Below, one piece after another: positions 16,441 through 26,510 of a stretch of 64,000 bases of DNA. Position 1 is the first letter of the stretch. Each line of letters begins with the position of its first letter. The notes under the pieces were generated by a model. That model was not told the DNA's origin, made no database searches, and was given only the letters and a program-made list of their open reading frames with translations. The stretch comes from Rubrivirga litoralis (GTDB lineage Bacteria; Bacteroidota; Rhodothermia; Rhodothermales; Rubricoccaceae), in the NCBI RefSeq assembly GCF_031846415.1, contig NZ_JAVRHT010000020.1, positions 1 to 64,000 of the forward strand, written 5' to 3'. The position numbers and the translations under genes are program-made.

Positions 16441-16830
16441 CTAAAACGGTGCGTCGTGCGTGACGGCGACCGCGATCCGCCAACCGTCGCCCCCGTCCGC
16501 GGCGGGGACGAGCGTGTACGTTGTCGCAAACAACCAGCGGAGCCGGGTCCGGGGGCGCCCGAGCTGCCAGTCGACGCGGACGACGGCGTGGGCGGGGCCG
16601 TCCTCCAGGACCTCGACGCCGTCCGGCTGCACCTTCTGGACGTCCCACGCCCGGTGGAGCGCGAGGAGCGCCTCGACGCTCTCGGCCACGGCCTCGGCCG
16701 TACCCAGCACCTCGGCCTGACCGTCGCGGACGAGCAGGCTCGGCGTGAGGTAGCACGCGGCGATGGCGCCGGCGTCGTAGGCCACGAACGCCTCGGCGTA
16801 CCGCTCGAAAAAAGGAACGACCTCGGTCAC
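16441..16830 (-). CDS. NTF2-like (SnoaL-type) protein coupled to RidA
   Basis: A 129-residue alpha+beta protein of the NTF2/SnoaL type: FFERYAEAFVAYDAGAIAACY at the N-terminus (split around residue 7-27) and TTYTLVPAADGGDGWRIAVA near the end are characteristic. Such folds are enzymes or ligand-binding subunits; no catalytic residue set can be assigned. It begins with GTG at 16830, which overlaps the TGA of the RidA gene in a GTGA junction, so translation is probably coupled. Confidence 0.8.
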   Translation of the reverse strand: MTEVVPFFERYAEAFVAYDAGAIAACYLTPSLLVRDGQAEVLGTAEAVAESVEALLALHRAWDVQKVQPDGVEVLEDGPAHAVVRVDWQLGRPRTRLRWLFATTYTLVPAADGGDGWRIAVAVTHDAPF

Positions 16831-17207
16831 GACGCCGCCGCCGCGATCACCTCGATCTCGACGAGCGCGCCGAGCGGGAGCCCGCCGGTCGCGAACGCCG
16901 AGCGGGCGGGGCGGTGCTCGCCAAAGGCCTCGGCGTAGACGGCGTTGACGGCGCCGTAGTCGTCCATCGACGCGAGCAGCACCGTCGTCTTGACGACGTC
17001 GCCGAGGTCGAGCCCGGCCGCGTCGAGGACCGCGCGGATGTTGGCGAACACCTGCCGCGTCTGGGCCGCCGCGTCGTCGCCGACGAGCGTGTCCGTGGCG
17101 GGGTCGAGGGCCACCTGGCCGGAGCAGAACACGAGGCCGCCCGTGCGGACGGCGTGGCTGTACGGGCCGACGGCGGCGGGCGCGCCGGGGGCGGTGAGGA
17201 CATCCAT
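16827..17207 (-). CDS. RidA family protein
   Basis: A 126-residue member of the YjgF/YER057c/UK114 family, trimeric enzymes that hydrolyse reactive enamine/imine intermediates. Visible blocks are VGPYSHAVRTGGLVFCSGQ, RQVFANIRAVLDAAG, DVVKTTVLLASMDDYGAVN and ARSAFATGGLPLGALVEIEV, the last with the Arg that binds the substrate carboxylate in RidA-type members. The following gene overlaps it by four bases. It is near amino-acid or acyl-CoA genes but no PLP enzyme adjoins it. Confidence 0.9.
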   Translation of the reverse strand: MDVLTAPGAPAAVGPYSHAVRTGGLVFCSGQVALDPATDTLVGDDAAAQTRQVFANIRAVLDAAGLDLGDVVKTTVLLASMDDYGAVNAVYAEAFGEHRPARSAFATGGLPLGALVEIEVIAAAAS

Positions 17208-17341
17208 GAGCAGCAGGGGGCGGGGTGGGGGAGGGCGCAGGATACCCGCCGGGGCGCCGCCTCAACCACCCCGCCCTCGCGTCGAGGCGTGCGGCGGGTC
17301 CGCCCTTTGGGTCCGCCCCGCCCGTGGGGTCCGCTTGCGCC

Positions 17342-17361
17342 GGACACGACGAGTCGTGTCC
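17342..17361. repeat. GGACAC palindrome (copy 1)
   Basis: GGACACGAC-GA-GTCGTGTCC, a perfect 9-bp inverted repeat followed by CTACG. Related palindromes occur at 26432, 42290, 42406 and 43572, each between genes. Confidence 0.75.
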
Positions 17362-17499
17362 CTACGGGCGCCCGTCGTTGGGAGAGGCGGCCGCGGGTGG
17401 GGCGGCGTCCGTCGTCGGCCGCCCCGCCCTCGCGTGGTCCGACGGGCGGGGTGGTCCGCCCCACTCGCGCGGCTACTTACACCTCGATCCCTCCCCGCC

Positions 17500-18576
17500 T
17501 CACCCGCCGTGGAGCTCCGAGATCCGGTCGCGCTCGATGGCCCGCGCCGCCGTCTCGCCGCAGGCGCGGACCGTGTGGATGAGGCCCTCGAAGCGCGGGT
17601 CCGTCGCCGTGCCCAGCGTCCACCGCTGGTAGATCTGCTGCGCGATCACGGCCAGCTTGACGAACCCGTAGGCCGTGTAGAAGACGGCGTGCTCGACCTC
17701 GCGGCCCGTCCGCGCCTCGTACGCCTCGACGAGCTCGGCGCGCGTCGGGTTGCCGGGCCACCACGTCGGGCTGAGCGCCATGGCCTTGAGGGCGGGGCGG
17801 TCGGTCGCCTCGACCCAGTAGCCCAGCGTCGAGCCCAGGTCCATGAGCGGGTCGCCGACCGTCGCGAGCTCCCAGTCGAGCACGGCGCGGACGTCGGCGA
17901 GGTCGCCGGGGTCGAGGACGAGGTTGTCGTACTTAAAGTCGTTGTGGACGAGCGTCGCGTCGGACTCGGGCGGCTGGTGCGCCTGCATCCAGGCGAACGC
18001 CCGCTCGAGCTCGGGGACGACGTCGGTCGCCGCCGCCGTGTAGCGCCGCTCCCACCCCGCCACCTGGCGCCCGACGTAGCCCTCGGGTCGCCCCAGGTCG
18101 GCGAGCCCGACGGCCTCCACGTCGACGGCGTGGAGCCGCGCGAACGTCTCGACGAAGGCGCCGGCCACGCGGCGCATGGCGTCGGCGTCGGGCCGCGCCT
18201 CGGGCGGGGCGGTCGTCCGCAGGACCACGCCCGGCACGTGCTCCATGACGTAGAACGGCGCCCCCAGCACGTCGCCGGTCGGCTCGTAGGCCAGCGGCTC
18301 GGGGACCGGGACGTGCCCGTCGAGCGCCGTCAGCAGCCCGTACTCGCGCCCCATGTCGTGGCCGCCGCGGACGTGCGCCCCGTGCGGCGGCCGCCGCAGG
18401 ACGACCTCGCGGTGGCCCAGGTCGAGGAGGTACGTCAGGTTCGAGAACCCGCTGGGGTACTGGTGCACGACCGGCCGCTCTGTCACGCCCAGCGCGTCGC
18501 CCAGCCAGGCGGAGAGGGCGTCGAGGTCGAGCTCGTCGCCGGGGCGGACGTCGCGGGGGCGGTCGAGGGCGGGCAT
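17500..18576 (-). CDS. Phosphotransferase (APH fold), ACAD10/11 kinase-like
   Basis: A 358-residue protein-kinase-like-fold phosphotransferase. It shows a nucleotide-binding N-lobe (SGFSNLTYLLDLG, VVLRRPP, GREYGLLTAL), the catalytic loop VHNDFKYDNLVLDP near residue 210 and the metal-binding DWELATVGDPLMDLG. These match the APH domain fused to acyl-CoA dehydrogenase in ACAD10/11 and the separate LvaA kinase of Pseudomonas putida, which phosphorylates 4-hydroxyacyl-CoA. Together with the dehydrogenase two genes upstream, a role in removing 4-hydroxy groups from acyl-CoAs is likely; aminoglycoside resistance is not. It starts 13 nt after the hydrolase stop. Confidence 0.87.
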   Translation of the reverse strand: MPALDRPRDVRPGDELDLDALSAWLGDALGVTERPVVHQYPSGFSNLTYLLDLGHREVVLRRPPHGAHVRGGHDMGREYGLLTALDGHVPVPEPLAYEPTGDVLGAPFYVMEHVPGVVLRTTAPPEARPDADAMRRVAGAFVETFARLHAVDVEAVGLADLGRPEGYVGRQVAGWERRYTAAATDVVPELERAFAWMQAHQPPESDATLVHNDFKYDNLVLDPGDLADVRAVLDWELATVGDPLMDLGSTLGYWVEATDRPALKAMALSPTWWPGNPTRAELVEAYEARTGREVEHAVFYTAYGFVKLAVIAQQIYQRWTLGTATDPRFEGLIHTVRACGETAARAIERDRISELHGG

Positions 18577-18589
18577 GGGCGGGGCGGCG

Positions 18590-19402
18590 CTAGGCGATGG
18601 GGTGGCGGCGGAGCCAGTCGAGCACGAGCCGCGTGGTCTCGGCCGGAGCCTCGGCCGGCGGCGTGTGGCCGACGTCCGCGAGCTCGACGAACGTGGCGTC
18701 CGGGATCCGCTCGGCGTCGGCGCGGCCCTGGTGCGGCGGGTGCGGCCGGTCGTGCTCGCCGGTGACGACGAGCGTGGGCGCCGTGATCCGCCCGAGCTGT
18801 CCGGCTACGTCGTCGCGGCCGAAGATGCCCCGCCCCGCCCGGAACACGCCGGCGCGCGAGTTCGACCGGATCCGCCGCTCCTGCTCGGTGCGGTCGGCGG
18901 CGCGGGCGGGGTCCGCGAGGTAGGTCGGGCCGTAGAGGATGGGGAGCACGCGGCCCAGGACGGCCCCGTAGCCCAGCGCGCGGAGCGCCCACAGGAGGGC
19001 GTCGTACTGGCGGCGCGCCGCCCCGCCCTCGGCCCCCGCGGCGGTCCCGATCTGGACGAGGCTGGCGACCCGGCGCGGCGCCCGCAGCGCGAGCCGGTAC
19101 CCGACGTAGCCGCCCATCGAGTGCCCGACCCAGTGGAACCGCTCCAGCCCGAGCCGGTCGGCCAGGGCGAGCGCGTCGGCCGCGAGGCCCCACGGGTCGT
19201 AGCCGCCGGCCGTCACCTCGCTCCGCCCTTGGCCGCGCCAGTCCAGCCGGACCGCCCGGTAGCCGGCCTCGGCGAGCGCCTCGGCCTGCCGGTCCCACAG
19301 CGCCGACGTCATGAGGTAGCCGTGGCCGAGCACGACGGGCTCGCCGTCGCCGCCGGAGTCGGCGTAGAAGGCCTCGGCGCCGTTGAGGGAGAGCGTGGGC
19401 AC
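18590..19402 (-). CDS. Alpha/beta hydrolase
   Basis: A 270-residue alpha/beta-hydrolase. It has an oxyanion block LGHGYLMTSALWD near 25, DWRGQGRS, the nucleophile elbow VGHSMGGYVG (Ser near 94), and the acid GEHDRPH and base GHTPPAE near the C-terminus. It is likely an esterase, lactonase or thioesterase. It lies between the acyl-CoA dehydrogenase and the phosphotransferase in one direction, 13 nt before the latter, so it may supply or trim the substrate of that pathway, for example by opening a lactone. GTG 19402 is used as start because upstream sequence is GC-repeat spacer. Confidence 0.87.
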   Translation of the reverse strand: MPTLSLNGAEAFYADSGGDGEPVVLGHGYLMTSALWDRQAEALAEAGYRAVRLDWRGQGRSEVTAGGYDPWGLAADALALADRLGLERFHWVGHSMGGYVGYRLALRAPRRVASLVQIGTAAGAEGGAARRQYDALLWALRALGYGAVLGRVLPILYGPTYLADPARAADRTEQERRIRSNSRAGVFRAGRGIFGRDDVAGQLGRITAPTLVVTGEHDRPHPPHQGRADAERIPDATFVELADVGHTPPAEAPAETTRLVLDWLRRHPIA

Positions 19403-19647
19403 GGCGGGCGGGGTGGGCGGGGCGGTCCGCAGACTAGGCCACGGTCGGCCGCCGCGCCACCGCCCCGCCCGCGAGTGGGGCGGTGGGGGATGCGGTGAGG
19501 CCGTCCGAGAGCCGGGCCTCGTCGAACCCGTCGCCACCGAACCGGGGCGCGGCGTCGGCCGCCACCGATGGCGAGGCGTCGCGCCCCGCCCACGAGCCCT
19601 GCCGCGAGGGCGGGGTGGCGCCGGGCGGGGCGGCGCGCCTTCGCCTG

Positions 19648-20886
19648 CTACACGTCCACGCCGACGCGCGCTTTTGCGGGCGGGGCGGCGTCGGGGTACC
19701 GCCTCATCTCCTCGCGGGCCACGACCGTCTTGTGCACCTCGTCCGGGCCGTCGTAGATGCGCGCGCCCCGCTCGTGGCGGTACCAGAACGCGAGCGGCGT
19801 GTCGTCCAGGACGCCCAGCCCGCCGTGGACCTGGATGGCCCGGTCGAGGACGCGCTGGAGCGTGTTGGCGACCGTGAACTTGATGGCGCTGATCTTGCCG
19901 CGTGCCGCCTTCGCCCCGTCGCGCTCGATGGCCTCGGCGGCGTCGAGGACCAGGAGCCGCGCGGCGTCGGTCTCGGCCCGACTCTCGGCGATCATGAACT
20001 GGACGGCCTGCTTGGTCGCGAGCGGCGTGCCCGGGGCGATCTCGCGCGCGGCGGCGTAGCGGCACAGGAGGCTCAGCGCCCGCTCGCACACGCCGACCCA
20101 CCGCATGCAGTGGTGGATGCGGCCCGGCCCCAGCCGCTCCTGCGCGAGCTGGAACCCGCCGCCGCGCGGCCCGAGCAGGTTGGCCTCGGGCACGCGGACG
20201 CCGTGGAACCGGATCTCCGAGTGCGAGAACCACCCCTCGGCCTCGTCGCCCATAACCGGCAGCTTGCGGACGTGCTCCAGGCCGTCGGCGTCGGTCGGCA
20301 CCAGGATCATCGACGCCCGGGCGTACTTGTTGTCGGCGTCGGGGTCGGTCACGACCATGGCCACGGCCCAGGCGGCGCCGTCGAATCCGGTCGTAAACCA
20401 CTTGTGGCCGTCGATGGTCCACTCGCCGCCCTCCAGCCGCGCCGTCGAGCTCATCACGGTCGGGTTCGAGCCGGCGTGCTCGGGCTCGGTCATCGCGAAG
20501 CACGAGCGGACGTCGCCGTCGAGGAGCGGCTGCAGAAACTCCGCCTTCTGCGCGTCGGTCGCGTGTCCGAGCAGGAGCTCCATGTTGCCAATGTCTGGCG
20601 CCTGCCCGTTCGTGGCGACGTGGCCGAGCGGGCTCCACCCGAGCGCCTCGGACACGCGGCCGAACGCGGGGAGCGACAGCCCCGCCCCGCCCTCGCTGGC
20701 GGAGAGCGCGAGGTTCCACAGGCCGGCCGCGCGGGCGTCGGCGCGGACGTCGGCGAGGCCGGCCCACAGCGTGGCGTAGTCGCTAGCCTGGAGGTGCGCC
20801 TCGAGCGGCACGCACCGCTCCGCGACGAACGCGCGGACGCGGCCGAGGAGGGCGTCGAGGTCGGAGGCGGGCGGGGCGGCGGTCAT
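19648..20886 (-). CDS. Acyl-CoA dehydrogenase, ACAD10/11 (LvaC)-like
   Basis: A 412-residue FAD-dependent dehydrogenase. Core blocks are CFAMTEPEHAGSNP, IDGHKWFTTGFDGAAW, MGDEAEGWFSHSEIRF, GPGRIHHCMRWVGVCERAL and RAIQVHGGLGVLDDTP, with RIYDGPDEVHKTVVAREEM at the C-terminus. The GPGRIHHCMR segment and DGPDEVH, with Asp in place of the usual catalytic Glu position, are typical of the ACAD10/11/FadE-type subgroup. In animals this domain is fused behind an APH kinase; here the kinase is encoded separately 1.1 kb downstream. Proposed role: dehydrogenation or elimination on 4-phosphorylated acyl-CoA. First gene of the putative operon. Confidence 0.88.
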   Translation of the reverse strand: MTAAPPASDLDALLGRVRAFVAERCVPLEAHLQASDYATLWAGLADVRADARAAGLWNLALSASEGGAGLSLPAFGRVSEALGWSPLGHVATNGQAPDIGNMELLLGHATDAQKAEFLQPLLDGDVRSCFAMTEPEHAGSNPTVMSSTARLEGGEWTIDGHKWFTTGFDGAAWAVAMVVTDPDADNKYARASMILVPTDADGLEHVRKLPVMGDEAEGWFSHSEIRFHGVRVPEANLLGPRGGGFQLAQERLGPGRIHHCMRWVGVCERALSLLCRYAAAREIAPGTPLATKQAVQFMIAESRAETDAARLLVLDAAEAIERDGAKAARGKISAIKFTVANTLQRVLDRAIQVHGGLGVLDDTPLAFWYRHERGARIYDGPDEVHKTVVAREEMRRYPDAAPPAKARVGVDV

Positions 20887-21015
20887 GGCGGGGCGGGGTG
20901 GGGGAAGGCGTATGCGTCACCCCAGCCCGGGTTCTGACACGGCCCGAGTCCGCCCCGCCCCGCGCTCAAGTGCCGCCCCGCCCCGCCCGATACCGGCGGG
21001 AGCCGAGCCCCACGT

Positions 21016-22755
<1,740 letters not shown>

Positions 22756-22807
22756 AACGGCCGCCTCCCCGCCCGCACGATCGAATCCGGGGGCGGGGTG
22801 GCGGCCC

Positions 22808-23608
22808 CTACATCCCCGGCGTGCCGACGAGCTGGCCGCCGTCGATGCGGAACCGCGAGCCCGTCACGAACCGGCTGGCGTCGGACGCGAGGTAGAGCGC
22901 GAGCGGGGCGATCTCCTCGGCGTCCGCGATCCGGCGCAGGGGCACGAGCTGGAGCGTCTGCTGGGCCGCCCGCTCGTCCTCCCACAGGACCGACGAGAAC
23001 TGCGTCTTGACGAACCCGGGCACGACGGCGTTCACGCGGATCTGGTCGCGGGCCAGCTCGGCGCCGAGCACCTCGGTAAGCATGAGCACGGCGGCCTTCG
23101 AGACGCAGTAGACGCCCATGCCGGGCAGCGCCCGCTCGCCGGCCACGCTCGACATGTTGATGACCGAGCCGCCGCCCCGCTCGGTCATCGACGGCACGCA
23201 GGCGCGGATCGTGCGGAAGTAGCCCTTCACGTTGACGTCGTAGGTCTTGTCCCACTGCGACATCTCGCTCGTGAGAATCGGCCCGTAGTGCGGGTTCGTC
23301 GCCGCGTTGTTGACGAGCACGTCGACGCCGCCGTACTCGCTCGTGACGCGGTCGACGAGCGCGGCCACGCCCTCGTCGCTCCCCGTGTGCGCGGCGACCG
23401 CGAGCGCCTCCCCGCCCTCGGCGCGGATGGCCTCGGCGACGGCGTCGAGGTCGGCCTGCGTGCGGCTGGCGAGGGCGACCGACGCGCCGGCGGCGGCGAA
23501 CGCCTCGGCGATCGCGCGGCCGATGCCGCGGCTGGCGCCGGTGACGAGGGCGATCTTGCCGTCGAGGCGGAGCGAGTGGGCGTCGGATGGGGCGGGGCGG
23601 TCGGGCAT
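22808..23608 (-). CDS. Short-chain dehydrogenase/reductase (DHRS4-like)
   Basis: A 266-residue classical SDR using NAD(P)H. It has the cofactor motif VTGASRGIGRAI (about 22-33), NNAATNPHYG near 102, and the catalytic Ser in INMSSVAG with YCVSK holding the Tyr and Lys. The NNAATNP start and the C-terminal TGSRFRIDGGQLVG resemble carbonyl reductases of the DHRS4 type and 3-oxoacyl reductase-like enzymes adjacent to ACAD operons. Arg after the first Ser in the turn of the first Rossmann loop (SRTQ) suggests NADPH preference. A candidate -7 element lies 49 nt upstream. Confidence 0.9.
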   Translation of the reverse strand: MPDRPAPSDAHSLRLDGKIALVTGASRGIGRAIAEAFAAAGASVALASRTQADLDAVAEAIRAEGGEALAVAAHTGSDEGVAALVDRVTSEYGGVDVLVNNAATNPHYGPILTSEMSQWDKTYDVNVKGYFRTIRACVPSMTERGGGSVINMSSVAGERALPGMGVYCVSKAAVLMLTEVLGAELARDQIRVNAVVPGFVKTQFSSVLWEDERAAQQTLQLVPLRRIADAEEIAPLALYLASDASRFVTGSRFRIDGGQLVGTPGM

Positions 23609-23656
23609 GGCCGGGGCGGGGTGGGGGAGGAGAGCGCCTGCTCTGGGCGGGGCGGG

Positions 23657-23664
23657 CGAACCTA
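23657..23664 (-). promoter_or_regulatory. Candidate -7 element TAGGTTCG for the SDR gene
   Basis: TAGGTTCG on the minus strand, preceded directly by GGCGG, 48 nt before the start codon. Identical octamers precede two other minus-strand genes (24597, 55924). Confidence 0.45.
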
Positions 23665-23720
23665 CCGCCTCGCCTTTTGGGTCCGCCCCGCCCGCGGTTC
23701 GGCGTCGGGGCGGGAGCGCG

Positions 23721-24572
23721 CTAGCGGGCGGTGAGGGAGTCGTAGAGGGCCGTCGAGGCGCGGTAGAGGCTGTCGATGAGGGCGGGGTCGCCGGCGTCGA
23801 GGCGGCCGAAAAGGAGGCTGTCGCGGACGGCCCGCTCGCGCTCCAGGCGGACGCCGGCGCCGATGAGGCTGGGCACGAGCACGCCGCGGACGTCGGCGGC
23901 CCTGGCCGCCCGGACGTCGGCGTAGGCCGCCACGGGGAGCCGGGCGGCGACGGTCTCGACCTGCGCCCGCGTCCCGTCGACCAGGAGCCCGACGACGACG
24001 GGCGCGTCGCCGGCCGCGGCCCGCTCGGCGGCCCGTGCGTCGGCGTGGTTGCTGACGAGCGACGCGGCCATCATCTGGAGCTCACGCGAGGCCCGGAACG
24101 CCTCCAGACCGACCGTGTCGAGCGGGGCGGCCATCCACTCCAGCCGCCCGGGTACGGACAGCCCGGCTCGCATGCCGGTGAGCTGGCCGCGGAACGTGGC
24201 GACCGCCTCGGCCAGACTCTCGCGGCCTTCTCCCATCGCGGACCCGGAGACGTTGCGGACTTTGAAGTAGAACCCGACGAGCCGAGCACGATCTGACGGC
24301 GGCCCGGGCAACGCCGCCTCAAGGGCGCTCACCGAGACCGGCTCCGCCAGGTACAGGCCGGCCGTGCCCTCCGCGTCCTCCGGCCAGTCCAGGCGGTCGA
24401 GCGGCTGGAGGAACGCCCGCCCCTCCTCGGGCGGGGCGGCCTCGGGCGGGGCGGCGGGTGCGTCCTCGACCGGCGCCGGCGGCGCGCACGCGGCGACCGC
24501 CCCGCCCGCGACGAGCACGGCGGCGAGCGGCCACCACAGGCGGCGGGCGGGCGGTGCGGGAGCGGCGGGCAT
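23721..24572 (-). CDS. Predicted lipoprotein of unknown function
   Basis: A 283-residue exported protein with lipobox VAAC near residue 29 followed by a Pro/Ala/Glu-rich linker to about 55. The remainder is alpha-helical, with RARLVGFYFKVRNVSG, ESLAEAVATFRGQLTGM, and a helical C-terminus with repeated Asp-Ser-Leu (LIDSLYRAS, YDSLTAR). I do not recognise a domain. The ATG at 24572 is preferred over an upstream GTG because it lies just after a candidate -7 element. Monocistronic or paired with the efflux gene upstream. Confidence 0.7.
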   Translation of the reverse strand: MPAAPAPPARRLWWPLAAVLVAGGAVAACAPPAPVEDAPAAPPEAAPPEEGRAFLQPLDRLDWPEDAEGTAGLYLAEPVSVSALEAALPGPPSDRARLVGFYFKVRNVSGSAMGEGRESLAEAVATFRGQLTGMRAGLSVPGRLEWMAAPLDTVGLEAFRASRELQMMAASLVSNHADARAAERAAAGDAPVVVGLLVDGTRAQVETVAARLPVAAYADVRAARAADVRGVLVPSLIGAGVRLERERAVRDSLLFGRLDAGDPALIDSLYRASTALYDSLTAR

Positions 24573-24596
24573 GGGCGGGGCGGGCACGGTGGCGAG

Positions 24597-24604
24597 CGAA
24601 CCTA
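24597..24604 (-). promoter_or_regulatory. Candidate -7 element TAGGTTCG for the lipoprotein gene
   Basis: Minus strand, 24 nt before ATG 24572; it is immediately preceded by a full GGGCGGGGCGG. This short distance would give a very short 5' UTR. Confidence 0.45.
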
Positions 24605-24614
24605 CCGCCCCGCC

Positions 24615-26219
24615 CTACGCCTGCGCCTCGACCGCGTGGACCGTGCTCGGGTCCGGCGGCCCGACCTCGGTCCCGCGCCCCAGGTCCTCGTCGAACGTCT
24701 TGCGCAGCGGGAGGTCGGGCACGAGGAGCGTCAGGAGCCACCCCGCCCCCACGAACCCGAGCGCGAGCGTGTAGACGTGGCGCGTGGCGAGCGCGTACGC
24801 CTGGCGGACCGGCTCCGGCGGCAGCGCGCCCTCGGCCGCGGTCGCGGGCACGCCGCCCTCGACGGGCGGGGCGGCGGCGGCCGAGCCCAGCGCGGTCGTG
24901 AGCGTGAGCGCGAGGACGGCGCCCAGCGCGGCCGTCCCCACGGCCCCGCCGATCTGGCGGAAAAACTGCGTCGCGCTCGTCGCCTGCCCCAGCTTCCGCA
25001 CGTCGACCGCGTTCTGGACGGCGAGCGGGAAGAGCGGGAGCGTCGGCCCGACGCCCAGCCCGCACACGACCATGAGCACGAGGATGGTCGAAAACGAGGT
25101 GTCGACCGTGAGCCGGCTCAGCCCGAACACGCCGACGACGAACACGAGCCCGCCGCCCACCATGAACCGCTTGTAGCGCCCGACGCGCGAGACGATCTGC
25201 CCGCTGACCGTGGCCCCGAACACGACGCCGAGCGAGAGCGGGATGAGCGCCACGCCCGCCGCCGTCGCGCTCGTCCCCAGGACGTTGACGAGGTAGAGCG
25301 GGAGGAACACGACGAGCCCGAGAAAGGCGCCCCCGTAGAAGAACAGGGCGGCGACCGACGCCGAGAACACGCGCTGGCGGAACAGGCCGAGGTCGAGGAG
25401 CGGGTCCGACGTCCGCGCCGAGCGCACGGCGAACCCGGCCAAGAGCGCTGCACCGCCCGCGAGCAGCCCCAGCGTGACCGGCCCGGCCCACGGGTAGGCC
25501 TGCTTGTCGAGCTGGAGCGCGAGAACGAACGGGACCAGCCCGCCGACGAGGAGCGCGGCGCCGAGGTAGTCGATCCGCCCGCCCCCGACGGGGTCGAACC
25601 GCGGCATCCGGCGGAGCACGAACCACAGCGCGAGGGCTCCGAACGGGAGGTTGACGTAGAACACCCAGCGCCACCCCGCCACGCCCGGAATGATGCCGTC
25701 GGCGTGGTCGGTGAGGAAGCCGCCGAGGAGCGGCCCGAGCACGCTCGCGATCCCGAACGCCGCGCCCACGAACCCCTGGTACTTGCCGCGCTCGGCCGGC
25801 GGGAACAGGTCGGCGATGACGATGAAGGCCATCGCGAAGAGGCCCGCCCCGCCCACGCCCTGGAGCGCGCGGAACACGATGAGCTGCGTCATCCCGTCGC
25901 CCAGGACCGGCAGCGGCCCGAACTCGCCGGCCAGCCCGCACAGCGCGGACCCGACGAGGAACAGGCCGATGGCCCAGATCTCGACCGTCCGCCGGCTCGC
26001 GATGTCGGCCAGCTTCCCGTAGATCGGGACCATCGCCGTGGACGCCAGCAGGTAGGCCGTCGCCACCCAGGCGTAGCGCGTGACGCCGTCGAGGTCCTCG
26101 ACGATGCGCGGGAGCGCCGTCGCCACGATCGTCTGGTCGAGGGCGCCGAGGAACAGCGCGAGCAGGACGGCGAACAGCGTGACCAGGCGGTCGCGCTGGG
26201 ACAGGTCGGCAGCGGGCAT
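24615..26219 (-). CDS. MFS multidrug efflux transporter, DHA2 (EmrB/QacA-type)
   Basis: A 534-residue proton-driven exporter with about 14 predicted membrane segments. Diagnostic blocks are ALDQTIVATALPRI in helix 1, the loop GKLADIASRR between helices 2 and 3, and GVGGAGLFAM in helix 5 (motif C). Several MFS loops follow (GWRWVFYVNLP). The C-terminal cytoplasmic tail is short. Substrates are likely hydrophobic cations or drugs, but none can be named. No EmrA-type adaptor gene is adjacent, so it may act alone across the inner membrane. Confidence 0.92.
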   Translation of the reverse strand: MPAADLSQRDRLVTLFAVLLALFLGALDQTIVATALPRIVEDLDGVTRYAWVATAYLLASTAMVPIYGKLADIASRRTVEIWAIGLFLVGSALCGLAGEFGPLPVLGDGMTQLIVFRALQGVGGAGLFAMAFIVIADLFPPAERGKYQGFVGAAFGIASVLGPLLGGFLTDHADGIIPGVAGWRWVFYVNLPFGALALWFVLRRMPRFDPVGGGRIDYLGAALLVGGLVPFVLALQLDKQAYPWAGPVTLGLLAGGAALLAGFAVRSARTSDPLLDLGLFRQRVFSASVAALFFYGGAFLGLVVFLPLYLVNVLGTSATAAGVALIPLSLGVVFGATVSGQIVSRVGRYKRFMVGGGLVFVVGVFGLSRLTVDTSFSTILVLMVVCGLGVGPTLPLFPLAVQNAVDVRKLGQATSATQFFRQIGGAVGTAALGAVLALTLTTALGSAAAAPPVEGGVPATAAEGALPPEPVRQAYALATRHVYTLALGFVGAGWLLTLLVPDLPLRKTFDEDLGRGTEVGPPDPSTVHAVEAQA

Positions 26220-26431
26220 CGGGCGGGCGGGGCGGCAGCAGGGGCAGCCTTTCTAACGTCTCAGGTGGCGGGGTGTCCGGCCGCGCCGAAACCTCACGCC
26301 CGCCCGCCCCGCTCGGCGTCTTCCCGCCGGGCGGGGCGGCGTCCAGCTCGCTCGGCCCGCCACCCCGCCCGGTGGCTCCCGATCCGTGGCCGCCCCGCCC
26401 GCGCCGAGGGCAGGCAGGCGTGCCCCAATGC

Positions 26432-26451
26432 GGACACCATGCATGATGTCC
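26432..26451. repeat. GGACAC palindrome (copy 2, one mismatch)
   Basis: GGACACCATGCATGATGTCC followed by CCACG. It differs from the perfect palindrome at 43572 by one base and shares the preceding GTGCCCC..TGC context with the copy at 42290. Confidence 0.7.
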
Positions 26452-26510
26452 CCACGAACCGTGGCCGCCGCGCTCCTGCGGGCGGGGAGGCCGTCTTCCG
26501 CTTCCCGCCG

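Noticed and set aside
17500..18576. Aminoglycoside phosphotransferase (resistance gene)
   Set aside because: The fold matches, but context with acyl-CoA dehydrogenase and the ACAD10/11-type blocks point to acyl-CoA metabolism.
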